Part shown: one piece after another, positions 1 through 7,106 of the stretch
Numbering within the stretch: position 1 is the first letter of the stretch
How the letters are laid out: each line of letters starts with the position of its first letter
NCBI GenBank assembly: GCA_036271015.1
Contig: DATBBL010000006.1
Location: 1-15,463 of the forward strand
Length of the DNA: 15,463 bases
Source: DASUAS01 sp036271015
Lineage (GTDB): Bacteria > Actinomycetota > Acidimicrobiia > IMCC26256 > DASPTH01
Direction of reading: 5' to 3'
Notes under the pieces: model-generated
What the model was told of the DNA's origin: nothing
The model's input: only the letters and a program-made list of their open reading frames with translations
The model's database searches: none
Made by a program: the position numbers and the translations under genes

Positions 1-1182
1 GGCACCATCGTGGAACCGACCTCCGGCAACACCGGCGCCGGTCTGGCCATCGTCGCCGCCCAGCGCGGCTACCGGTGCATCTTCGTGATGTCCGACAAGA
101 TGAGCGAGGAGAAGGTCTCGCTGCTGCGCGCCTACGGTGCCGACGTGGTGGTCTGCCCGACCGCGGTGCCACCCGAGCACCCCGACTCCTACTACTCGGT
201 CGCCGACCGCCTCACCCGCGAGACGCCCGGCGCGTTCCGGCCCGACCAGTACTCCAACCCCGCGAACCCGGCCGAGCACGAGCGCTCGACCGGGCCCGAG
301 ATCTGGCGGCAGACCGACGGGCGGGTCACCCATTTCGTGGCCGGCGTCGGCACCGGCGGCACGATCACCGGCGTCGCCCGCTACCTGAAGGCGCAGAACC
401 CGAGCGTGCAGATCGTCGCCGCCGACCCCGAAGGATCGGTGTACTCGGGTGGCTCCGGCCGGCCCTACCTCGTCGAGGGGGTGGGGGAGGACTTCTGGCC
501 CACCACGTTCGACCCGTCGACGGTCGACCGTACGGTGATGGTGAGCGACGCGGACTCGTTCGCGGCGGCGCGGCGGGTCACCGCCGAGGAAGGGCTCCTC
601 ATCGGCGGCTCGTGCGGCACCGCGGTGCACGCGGCGCTGGTCGTCGGTCGAGAGCTGGGCCCCGACGCGGTGCTGGTCGTGCTGCTGCCCGACTCCGGCC
701 GCAACTACCTGTCCAAGATCTTCGACGACGGATGGATGACTCGCTACGGGTTCCTGCGCAGCCCGGGGCCGACCGCGGGTGACGTGCTCGCGGCCAAGGA
801 CGGCTCGATCCCGGACCTCGTGGTGATCACCGCCGACACACCGGTGCGCGACGCGTTCGCACGCATGCGCTCGCTGGGCGTCTCGCAGCTGGTCGTCGCC
901 ACGACCACGGATCAGCCGCTGGCGGCGAAGGAGGTGTCGGGCGCGCTCTCCGAGCTGCCGCTCATGGACAAGGCGTTCCGCGATCCCTCGGTGCTCGACC
1001 GGGCGGTCCGCGAGCTCATGGAGCCCGCGCCGCCGATGCTCGGCATCGGCGAGACCGTCACCGACGTCGTCGAGCGGCTCGAGTCCTGCACCGCGGTGCT
1101 GGTGCTCGACGGCGGGCACCCGGTGGGCGTGCTCACCCGCTCCGACGTGTTGGCGTTCCTGGCCGATCGGGCACCCTCGTAA
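1..1182 (+). CDS. cbs: Cystathionine beta-synthase, 5'-truncated, with C-terminal CBS domain pair
   Basis: PLP enzyme that condenses homocysteine with serine to cystathionine, the first step of reverse transsulfuration, in the cytoplasm. The reading frame is open from base 1. GTG at 10 is the Val of the family motif IVEPTSGNTG, not a start, so about 40-60 N-terminal residues, including the PLP lysine, lie outside the window. Numbering from base 1, the substrate loop SGNTG begins at residue 8, the phosphate-binding loop GTGGT spans 117-121, and Ser204 in GGSCGT should contact the PLP ring nitrogen. VEGVGEDFWPTTFD is the expected mid-domain signature. Residues ~262-390 are two CBS domains (the second with VLDGGHPVGVLTRSDVL), which separates this from plain cysteine synthase and suggests ligand regulation; AdoMet binding is not shown. 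The stop at 1180-1182 is 7 bp before the next gene, so an operon is likely. Confidence 0.93.
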   Translation, partial: GTIVEPTSGNTGAGLAIVAAQRGYRCIFVMSDKMSEEKVSLLRAYGADVVVCPTAVPPEHPDSYYSVADRLTRETPGAFRPDQYSNPANPAEHERSTGPEIWRQTDGRVTHFVAGVGTGGTITGVARYLKAQNPSVQIVAADPEGSVYSGGSGRPYLVEGVGEDFWPTTFDPSTVDRTVMVSDADSFAAARRVTAEEGLLIGGSCGTAVHAALVVGRELGPDAVLVVLLPDSGRNYLSKIFDDGWMTRYGFLRSPGPTAGDVLAAKDGSIPDLVVITADTPVRDAFARMRSLGVSQLVVATTTDQPLAAKEVSGALSELPLMDKAFRDPSVLDRAVRELMEPAPPMLGIGETVTDVVERLESCTAVLVLDGGHPVGVLTRSDVLAFLADRAPS

Positions 1183-1189
1183 GGACTCC

Positions 1190-2353
1190 ATGGTCGACGG
1201 CTTCGAGACACGCGCCATCCACGACGGGCAGGCTCCGGACCCCGGGTCCGGCGCGGTCGTGACCCCGATCACGCTCTCGTCGACGTTCGTCCAGCAGGAG
1301 GTCGGGAAGCACGCGGGCTACGAGTACGCCCGCAGCGGCAACCCCACCCGCCGGGCGTACGAGGACTGCCTGGCGTCGCTCGAGGGCGCCACGCACGGGT
1401 TCGCATTCGCGAGCGGCATGGCGGCCGAGGACGCGGTGCTCCGCCTGCTCGAGCCCGGCCAGCGCGTGATCATCCCCGACGACGCGTACGGCGGCACGTT
1501 CCGCCTGGTGTCGAAGGTCCTGGCGCCCGCGGGCATCGAGTGGACGGTCGCCGACCTCACCGATCTCGAGGCGCTCGACGAGGACTGGCCCGACGGCACT
1601 GCGCTCGTCTGGGTCGAGACGCCCACCAACCCCGCGCTCACGGTCGTCGACATCCTGGGCGTGTGCGCGGTCGCTCACGAGCGCGGCGCGCGCGTGGTCG
1701 TCGACAACACGTTCGCGACCCCGTTCCTGCAGCGGCCGTTGGAGCTCGGTGCCGACGTCGTCGTGCACTCGGCCACGAAGTACCTCGGTGGTCACTCCGA
1801 CGTCATCGGTGGGTTCGCGGCCACCAACGACCCCGAGATCGCCGAGCGCCTCGGGTTCCTGCAGAACGCGGTCGGCGCGGTGCCGAGCCCGTTCGACTGC
1901 TACCTGGTGCTGCGCGGGCTCAAGACGCTCGCCCTCCGCATGGAGCGGCACTGCTACAACGCGCAGGCCGTCGCCACGTTGCTGCTGGTGCACCCCGCGG
2001 TGTCGACCGTGCTCTACCCGGGCATCCCCGTCCACCCCGGACACGAGATCGCCCGCCGCCAGATGCGCGACTTCGGCGGCATGGTGAGCTTCCTGGTCTT
2101 CGGGGGCGAGGAGACCGCGCTCGAGCTCGTCTCCCGCACCCGTCTGTTCACGTTGGCGGAGTCGCTCGGCGGGGTCGAGTCGCTCATCGAGCACCCGGCG
2201 CGCATGACCCACGCGTCGGCCATCGACTCGCCGCTCGCGGTCGACCCCGGGTTGATCCGCCTCTCGGTCGGCATCGAGAGCACCGACGACCTCGTGGCCG
2301 ATCTCCACCAGGCGCTCGACGCGGTCTCGAACGGCGACGCGCCCCTCCCCTGA
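1190..2353 (+). CDS. metB: Cystathionine gamma-lyase / gamma-synthase (lyase favoured)
   Basis: Fold-type I PLP enzyme of the Cys/Met metabolism family, 387 aa, full length. AAGGA at 1181-1185 overlaps the cbs stop and sits 4 nt before ATG 1190. Visible landmarks are YEYARSGNPTR (phosphate/substrate), VETPTNP, VVDNTFATP (Asp for the ring nitrogen), and SATKYLGGHSD with the Schiff-base lysine K197. Near the C-terminus, ESLIEHPARMTHAS carries Glu at residue 334. Yeast and human gamma-lyases have a glutamate at this point, while classical E. coli gamma-synthase has serine there (from memory). With cbs directly upstream, the likely role is splitting cystathionine to cysteine, 2-oxobutyrate and ammonia. 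Actinobacterial homologues are often annotated metB and may do both reactions, so substrate preference is inference. It ends at the shared hairpin facing metX. Confidence 0.9.
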   Translation: MVDGFETRAIHDGQAPDPGSGAVVTPITLSSTFVQQEVGKHAGYEYARSGNPTRRAYEDCLASLEGATHGFAFASGMAAEDAVLRLLEPGQRVIIPDDAYGGTFRLVSKVLAPAGIEWTVADLTDLEALDEDWPDGTALVWVETPTNPALTVVDILGVCAVAHERGARVVVDNTFATPFLQRPLELGADVVVHSATKYLGGHSDVIGGFAATNDPEIAERLGFLQNAVGAVPSPFDCYLVLRGLKTLALRMERHCYNAQAVATLLLVHPAVSTVLYPGIPVHPGHEIARRQMRDFGGMVSFLVFGGEETALELVSRTRLFTLAESLGGVESLIEHPARMTHASAIDSPLAVDPGLIRLSVGIESTDDLVADLHQALDAVSNGDAPLP

Positions 2354-2355
2354 GC

Positions 2356-2405
2356 GAACATCTCGGAGTTGAATGTGGCATGACCCCCTCGACCCCGAGA
2401 TGTTC
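2356..2405. terminator. Bidirectional hairpin terminator between convergent genes
   Basis: An inverted repeat begins 3 bp after the gamma-lyase stop (2353) and ends 11 bp before the metX stop (2417). Arms 2356-2372 and 2389-2405 can form a 17-position stem with one A/C mismatch and one G-U pair; the outer 11 bp (GAACATCTCGG / CCGAGATGTTC) are perfect. The 16-nt loop is 2373-2388. There is no T-run on either strand, which is common for actinobacterial terminators. The position between two tail-to-tail genes supports a shared terminator. It could also be one copy of a genome-wide repeat. Confidence 0.75.
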
Positions 2406-2416
2406 CCGACGAGCGG

Positions 2417-3550
2417 CTACTCCAGCGCGCGGCGGATGATGCGACCGAGCAGCTCGGTCTCGACGAGGAAGCCGTCGTGGCCGGAGATGGTCTGCACGAT
2501 CTCGACCGCCGACGACGTCGGGATCAGCTCGCCCAGCTCCTGCTGCAGTCGCACCGGATAGAGCCAGTCCGACGACATGCCGGCGATGGTGACGTCGGCG
2601 GTGACGGTGGAGAGGGCGGCGGCGATGCCGCCTCGGTCGCGCCCGACGTCGTGGTGGTTCATCGCCTCCGACAGCACGAGATAGGTGTTGGCGTCGAAGC
2701 GCCGCACCAGCTTGTCGCCCTGGTAGTCGAGGTACGACTCGACCGCGTAGCGGCCACCGACGAACGGCTCCTCTCCCGGCTGGTGGTCGCGTCCGAACCG
2801 GGCGGCCAGCTCCAGCTCGGTCCGGTAGCTGATGTGCCCGATACCGCGGGCGACGGCGAGACCTTCGTGCGGTCCGTCGCCGGGTTCGGCGTCGTAGTAG
2901 TCGCCGCCGCGCCAGTTGGGGTCGGCGCGGATGGCGCGCATCTGCACGTGGCAGAGCGCGATCTCTTCGGCAGTGGCCTGCGCACCGACCGAGATGATCA
3001 CCGCCCGCTCGACGCGTTCGCGCTGGCCGACGGCCCACTCCAGGACGCGCATGCCCCCCATCGAGCCGCCGATCACCGCGTACCACCGGTCGATGCCGAG
3101 CTGGTCGGCGAGCGCGACCTCGAGCGCGACCTGGTCGCGGATCGTCGTCACCGGGAAGCGCGACCCGTACGGTCGACCGTCCGGTGCGTCCGACGACGGC
3201 CCGGTGGTGCCCTGGCACCCGCCGAGCACGTTGGGACAGACGACGAAGAAGCGGTCGGTGTCGATCGCGCACCCGGGACCGACGGTGCCGTCCCACCACC
3301 CGACGTCGCCGTGTCCCGGTCCCGCGGGTCCAGCGGCGTGGCTGTCGAGGCTGAGCGCGTGGAGCACGAGGATCGCGTTCGACGCGTCGGGCGCCCGCTC
3401 GCCCCACGTCTCGTAGGCGACGGTCGCGGTCTCGAGCGCGCCGCCGGCCTCCAGCTTCAGGCCGTCGGCAAAGTGGGCGAACTGCCGGCGGCCGGGATCG
3501 TCGCCCGGCCGCCACGCTCCCGTGACCGGGAACGGCTCGCCGACGCTCAC
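2417..3550 (-). CDS. metX: Homoserine O-acetyltransferase MetX
   Basis: Alpha/beta-hydrolase-fold acyltransferase that moves acetyl from acetyl-CoA to homoserine, giving O-acetylhomoserine for MetY. The start is GTG at 3550-3548, overlapping the metY stop as GTGA, which gives 377 aa, the usual family length. The frame stays open further upstream, but that extension lies inside metY and has no family similarity. The nucleophile elbow is GGSMGG with Ser163. Asp328 (AGMSSDW) and His358 (SGHDGF) complete the triad. GPAGPGHGDVGWWDGTVGPG and CPNVLGGCQGTTGPSS are typical MetX segments. Succinyl-CoA use is possible in this family and cannot be excluded by eye, but pairing with metY favours acetyl. 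Expression probably depends on metY through translational coupling. Confidence 0.95.
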   Translation of the reverse strand: MSVGEPFPVTGAWRPGDDPGRRQFAHFADGLKLEAGGALETATVAYETWGERAPDASNAILVLHALSLDSHAAGPAGPGHGDVGWWDGTVGPGCAIDTDRFFVVCPNVLGGCQGTTGPSSDAPDGRPYGSRFPVTTIRDQVALEVALADQLGIDRWYAVIGGSMGGMRVLEWAVGQRERVERAVIISVGAQATAEEIALCHVQMRAIRADPNWRGGDYYDAEPGDGPHEGLAVARGIGHISYRTELELAARFGRDHQPGEEPFVGGRYAVESYLDYQGDKLVRRFDANTYLVLSEAMNHHDVGRDRGGIAAALSTVTADVTIAGMSSDWLYPVRLQQELGELIPTSSAVEIVQTISGHDGFLVETELLGRIIRRALE

Positions 3551-4845
3551 GACTTGGCGGCGCGGAACCCCGCCTCGAGGTCGGCGAGGATGTCGTCGAG
3601 CGACTCGATCCCGACCGACAGGCGCACGAGGTCGGGCGTGACGCCCGTGGACTCCTGCTCCAGGCCCGCGAGCTGGGAGTGCGTGGTCGTGGCCGGGTGG
3701 ATCGCCAGGCTGCGCACGTCGCCCACGTTGGCGAGGTGGCTGTGCAGCTCGAGCGCGTCGACGAACTTCTGGCCCGCTTCGAGCCCACCCTCGATGCCGA
3801 AGGACACGATCGCGCCCTGGCCGTTCGGGAGGTACTTCTCGGCCCGCTCGTGCCACGGGCTCGACGGCAGTCCGGGGTACTTCACCCACTGCACCTCGTC
3901 GCGGGCTTCCAGCCACTGCGAGACTGCCAACGCGTTCTGCGAGTGACGCTCCATGCGCAACGACAGCGTCTCGAGGCCCTGCAGGAAGAGGAAGGAGTTG
4001 AACGGCGAGATGGCCGGGCCGATGTCACGCTGGTACTGCAGCCGGCACTTCAGGATGTACTGCGCCGGCCGCAGCTCCTCGGGCAGCTGCGAGAACACGA
4101 CGCCGTGGTAGCTCGGGTCGGGCTCGGTGAACCCCGGGAACCGCCCGCTGCCGGCGTAGTCGAACTTCCCGCCGTCGACGATGATGCCGCCGATCGAGGT
4201 GCCGTGGCCGCCGATGAACTTCGTCGCCGAGTGCACCACGATGTCGGCGCCCCAACGCAACGGTTGGGCCAGATACGGCGACGCCAGCGTGTTGTCGATG
4301 ACCAGTGGCACGCCGGCGTCGTGGGCGACCGCGGCGACGCCCTCGAAGTCGAAGATGTCGCCCTTCGGGTTGCCGATGGTCTCGCCGTACAAGGCCTTGG
4401 TGTTCGGCCGGATGGCGGCGCGCCACGCGTCGAGGTCGTCCGGGTCGTCGATGAAGCTGACCTCGACGCCCACCTTGGGAAACGTGTAGTGGAGCTGGTT
4501 GTAGGTCCCGCCGTAGAGCGACGCCGACGACACGATGTGCCCGCCGTTCTCCGCCAGGTTCATCAGCGCCTCGAACTGCGCCGCCTGCCCGCTCGCGACC
4601 GCGAGCGCGCCCACACCACCCTCGAGCGCGGTGACGCGGTCCTCGAACACGGCCTGGGTCGGGTTCATGATTCGCGTGTAGATGAAGCCGAGCTCCTCGA
4701 GGCCGAACAGCGCCGCCGCGTGGGCGGTGTCGCGGAACACGAAGCTGGTGGTCTGGTAGATGGGGACGGCCCGCGCCCCGGTGGTCGGGTCGGGCGACGC
4801 GCCCGCGTGGACCTGCTTGGTCTCGAATCCCCAGCTGTCGGACAT
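3547..4845 (-). CDS. metY: O-acetylhomoserine sulfhydrylase MetY
   Basis: PLP enzyme that converts O-acetylhomoserine plus sulfide to homocysteine (direct sulfhydrylation). I chose ATG 4845 because GAGGAG (4852-4857) lies 6 nt upstream and the protein then begins MSDSWGFETKQVHAG, the usual family N-terminus. An upstream in-frame start at 4902 would fall inside the predicted promoter. The product is 432 aa, normal for MetY and about 45 aa longer than the gamma-lyase across the hairpin. Landmarks: YTRIMNPTQ, YGETIGNPKGD, VIDNTLASPYL, and HSATKFIGGHGTSIGG with Schiff-base lysine K209. NPKGD followed by the insertion SGRFPGFTEPDPSYHG is characteristic of MetY and not of CGS/CGL. The stop overlaps the metX start by 4 bp. 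Likely controlled by the dyad at 4891-4907. Confidence 0.95.
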   Translation of the reverse strand: MSDSWGFETKQVHAGASPDPTTGARAVPIYQTTSFVFRDTAHAAALFGLEELGFIYTRIMNPTQAVFEDRVTALEGGVGALAVASGQAAQFEALMNLAENGGHIVSSASLYGGTYNQLHYTFPKVGVEVSFIDDPDDLDAWRAAIRPNTKALYGETIGNPKGDIFDFEGVAAVAHDAGVPLVIDNTLASPYLAQPLRWGADIVVHSATKFIGGHGTSIGGIIVDGGKFDYAGSGRFPGFTEPDPSYHGVVFSQLPEELRPAQYILKCRLQYQRDIGPAISPFNSFLFLQGLETLSLRMERHSQNALAVSQWLEARDEVQWVKYPGLPSSPWHERAEKYLPNGQGAIVSFGIEGGLEAGQKFVDALELHSHLANVGDVRSLAIHPATTTHSQLAGLEQESTGVTPDLVRLSVGIESLDDILADLEAGFRAAKS

Positions 4846-4873
4846 GGCGCGCTCCTCGGGTCGTGGCGGGACG

Positions 4874-4902
4874 AAGGTACGACAAGAATCCCGACTGCTC
4901 AA
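4874..4902 (-). promoter_or_regulatory. Predicted metYX promoter
   Basis: On the - strand, TTGAGC (4902-4897, 4 of 6 to TTGACA) is followed after exactly 17 bp by TACCTT (4879-4874), which fits the actinobacterial TANNNT -10. A start site near 4867 would give a ~20-nt leader containing the GAGGAG ribosome site. This is the only good promoter between metY and the divergent kinase. Predicted by eye only. Confidence 0.55.
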
Positions 4903-4907
4903 GTCGG
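4891..4907. promoter_or_regulatory. Dyad operator candidate (Rrf2/IscR-like) over the metY -35
   Basis: A perfect dyad, CCGACT-N5-AGTCGG (4891-4896 and 4902-4907), is centred on the predicted metY -35 hexamer. Its core GACT-N5-AGTC, with pyrimidines before and purines after, matches the layout I remember for the E. coli IscR type 1 site and resembles operators of Rrf2-family regulators, some of which (CymR) govern sulfur metabolism in Firmicutes. Position over the -35 implies repression of metYX. The identity of the regulator is inference. Confidence 0.5.
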
Positions 4908-4969
4908 TTTTCTCGGTGGGTGTGCGACCGCGGCGACGGCGCCGACGGAATACGGCGCTCGGCGCTGGG

Positions 4970-4981
4970 TAGATTTGTCGG
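4970..4981 (+). promoter_or_regulatory. -10 box for a leaderless kinase transcript
   Basis: TAGATT at 4970-4975 fits TANNNT and ends 6 nt before the GTG start at 4982, so transcription would begin at or next to the start codon. There is no purine-rich ribosome site upstream. No convincing -35 is seen at 17-18 bp. Confidence 0.45.
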
Positions 4982-7060
4982 GTGGCGTCGGTCGCGGAGC
5001 TTCTCGCCGACCGTTACGAACTCGAGGTGCTGCTGGGCTCGGGCGGCATGGGCGACGTGTACCGGGCCCGCGACCGCCTGCTCGAACGGCCGGTGGCGGT
5101 CAAGGTGCCCACGACCACGCTCACCCCGGCTTCGGCGGAGCGGTTCAAGCGTGAAGCCCGCGCCGCGGCGCGCCTGAACCACCCCAACGTGGTCGGCGTC
5201 TACGACTGGGGTGGCGGCACCGAGCCCTTCATCGTGATGGAGTTCGTCGAGGGCCGCAGCCTGCGGGCGGAGCTCAAGGAGCGCGGTCCGTTGCCGCCGG
5301 CCGAGGTGGCCGCCGTCGGCGCGCAGATCGCCGACGCGCTGGCCCACGCCCACCACCACGGAGTCGTCCACCGCGACGTGAAGCCGAGCAACGTGCTGCT
5401 CACGCCGGGCGGCAGCGTGAAGGTCACTGACTTCGGCATCGCGCAGTCGGCGGTCGGCGAGGCGCTCACCGAGCCCGGCGTGGTGCTCGGCACCGTCGGC
5501 TACCTCTCCCCGGAGCAGGTGGCCGGGTTGCCGGCGGACGCCCGCAGCGACGTGTACTCGCTCGGCATCGTGCTCAACGAGCTGCTCACCGGTGAGCGCC
5601 CGACGGGTGGCGAGCCCGCGCCGGCCACCGACCTGGAACGGACCATCGCCCGCGCCCGCGCCGCGGATCCGAGCGAGCGCCACCAGCTCGCGGCCGAGCT
5701 GCGCGACGAGCTGCGCGCGGTCGACCTCGCCCCTCCGGCGGCCGCGCCGCCGCCCCCGGCGGCCGCGCCGCCGCCCCCGGCGGCGATCGTCCCGCCGCCC
5801 CGCCCCGCCGGGCCGCTGACCGCGGTGGCGGTCACGGTCGACGCCGACGCCGCCGACGCCGACGCCGCCGACGCCGACAGCAAGGCCACCGCACGGGCGA
5901 CCGGTGCCGGCGCCACGGCCGTGCTCCCGGCCGCGGGCGCGGCGGCGACCGCACTCACCACCCCGCCGCCCCGGACCCCGAGCCCGACGGTCAAACGCCG
6001 CCGGTTCCGGCGCAACAAGACGATCTACCCGAAGGTGGCGAAGACCCCCAAGCCGGTGAAGCCCCTGAAGCCGGCGAAGCCGAAGCGCAAGGTACGGAAC
6101 CAGGTGCGGAAGCAGGCCCTGGGCCCGCCCGCGCCCCCGGGGACGCCGCCGGCCAAGGCGGAGCGCACCTGGAAGGCCCGGCACTGGGCGGTCATCCTCG
6201 CCGCCCCGCTCCTCCTCGTCGTCGGCGGCGCGATCGCCTACGCCAAGCTCACCGAGCACGCGCCCATCGTCAAGGTGCCCGACGTCGTGGACCGCGACGT
6301 GTTCTCCGCCGCGTCGATCCTCCAGGACGCCGGCTTCGAGGTGGACTCCGTGGCCGCCGACAGCTCGCGCCCGGGCGGCATGATCCTGGCCCAGGACCCC
6401 GGGAACGGGAAGAAGCTGGAGCAGGGGTCGACGGTCACGCTCACCGTGTCCCGCACCCGCGCCACCGTGCCCTACGTGCTGGGGATGTCCGAGAGTGACG
6501 CCCGGTCCGCGCTGGCGCGGAAGGGCTTCAACAACGTCACCACCACGCCCGACTACCGCAACGACGTCGACGTGGGCACGGTCATGCGCACCAATCCCGG
6601 TGCGGGTCTGCAGGCCGAGAAGGGCGCGGCGCTTGAGGTCGTCGTCGCCGCCGACCCCCACCTGGAGCTGCGCGACGTCGTGGGCGTGGACCAGCGCACG
6701 GCCACCAACCTCCTGCAGGGCGACGGGTTGGTCGTCGCGGTGCAGACCGCCAGCAGCAAGACCCGGCCGGCCGGCACGGTGCTGAAGTCGAGCCCAGGCT
6801 CCGGCACCACGGTGACGCGTGGAGACACCATCACCATCACCGTCTCGTCGGGGCCGAAGCAGGTGAACCTCGAATCCACCGTCGGCAAGAGCAGCGACGA
6901 CGCCGTCTCCGACCTCGAGGACGCCGGCTTCGCGGTGCAGGTCGCGACCACGCCTGTGTCCTCGGGTCGCCAGGACGGCATGGTGCTGGCCCAGACTCCC
7001 GCGGGCGGGACCGCCGCCGAGGGCTCGACGGTCACCATCACGGTGGGGGCCAAGCGCTGA
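4982..7060 (+). CDS. PASTA-domain transmembrane Ser/Thr protein kinase (PknB-like)
   Basis: Hanks-type kinase expected to sense muropeptides or lipid II through extracellular PASTA repeats and to phosphorylate cell-envelope and division proteins. It has 692 aa with GTG start 4982. Order: kinase domain ~12-247 with GSGGMGDVY (19-27), catalytic Lys41 (VAVK), HRDVKPSN (130-137, Asp132), DFG (150-152), SPEQ (176-179); a low-complexity linker 250-400; a transmembrane helix ~402-420; four PASTA repeats at ~427-490, 495-556, 560-622 and 628-689. The linker is layered: Pro/Ala repeats (250-278), an Asp/Ala tract (287-300), then a Lys/Pro/Arg tract (338-380) just inside the membrane. The kinase C-lobe looks about 20 residues short: after LLTGERP it goes almost directly to ARAADPSERHQLAAEL, omitting the alpha-G region of PknB. 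All catalytic residues are present, so activity is expected. It is divergent from metY and separate from the MarR gene. Confidence 0.93.
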   Translation: MASVAELLADRYELEVLLGSGGMGDVYRARDRLLERPVAVKVPTTTLTPASAERFKREARAAARLNHPNVVGVYDWGGGTEPFIVMEFVEGRSLRAELKERGPLPPAEVAAVGAQIADALAHAHHHGVVHRDVKPSNVLLTPGGSVKVTDFGIAQSAVGEALTEPGVVLGTVGYLSPEQVAGLPADARSDVYSLGIVLNELLTGERPTGGEPAPATDLERTIARARAADPSERHQLAAELRDELRAVDLAPPAAAPPPPAAAPPPPAAIVPPPRPAGPLTAVAVTVDADAADADAADADSKATARATGAGATAVLPAAGAAATALTTPPPRTPSPTVKRRRFRRNKTIYPKVAKTPKPVKPLKPAKPKRKVRNQVRKQALGPPAPPGTPPAKAERTWKARHWAVILAAPLLLVVGGAIAYAKLTEHAPIVKVPDVVDRDVFSAASILQDAGFEVDSVAADSSRPGGMILAQDPGNGKKLEQGSTVTLTVSRTRATVPYVLGMSESDARSALARKGFNNVTTTPDYRNDVDVGTVMRTNPGAGLQAEKGAALEVVVAADPHLELRDVVGVDQRTATNLLQGDGLVVAVQTASSKTRPAGTVLKSSPGSGTTVTRGDTITITVSSGPKQVNLESTVGKSSDDAVSDLEDAGFAVQVATTPVSSGRQDGMVLAQTPAGGTAAEGSTVTITVGAKR
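5735..5785 (+). repeat. 21-bp tandem repeat coding for Pro/Ala linker
   Basis: About 2.4 copies of a 21-bp unit (copies at 5735-5755 and 5756-5776, partial from 5777) encode PAAAPPP repeats in the kinase linker. The unit is a multiple of three, so copy-number change would keep the frame. Confidence 0.85.
5840..5878 (+). repeat. 15-bp tandem repeat coding for Asp/Ala tract
   Basis: About 2.6 copies of the 15-bp unit GACGCCGACGCCGCC encode an acidic DADAA repeat in the cytoplasmic linker of the kinase. It is in frame, so slippage would only lengthen or shorten the linker. Confidence 0.85.
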
Positions 7061-7070
7061 GGCGAAGTAT

Positions 7071-7099
7071 TTCGCAACGCTAATTAGCGGTGCTAACCT
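7071..7099 (+). promoter_or_regulatory. Predicted promoter of the marR-MFS operon (leaderless)
   Basis: TTCGCA (7071-7076, 4 of 6 to TTGACA), a 17-bp spacer, then TAACCT (7094-7099, TANNNT). The GTG start at 7107 follows after 7 nt, so the transcript should begin at the start codon. Confidence 0.55.
7079..7096. promoter_or_regulatory. MarR-type autoregulatory operator candidate
   Basis: Two overlapping palindromes lie in the spacer and -10: GCTAATTAGC (7079-7088, perfect) and TTAGC-GGT-GCTAA (7084-7096, perfect arms). Their AT-rich content stands out in this GC-rich DNA. MarR proteins usually bind such 15-20 bp palindromes in their own promoter, and the overlap with the -10 fits self-repression. 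Confidence 0.6.
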
Positions 7100-7106
7100 C
7101 CTCGTC

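Noticed and set aside
1133..2308. 391-codon - strand frame opposite the gamma-lyase gene
   Set aside because: Purely antisense to a well-supported enzyme gene; no motif and shadow composition.
4846..4981. SAM or cobalamin riboswitch upstream of metY
   Set aside because: The predicted leader is only ~20 nt, and no riboswitch core or T-run terminator is visible in the 136-bp gap; a protein operator explains the dyad better.
5735..5878. CRISPR-like or mobile repeat
   Set aside because: The repeats are short, directly adjacent without spacers, and in frame in the kinase linker.
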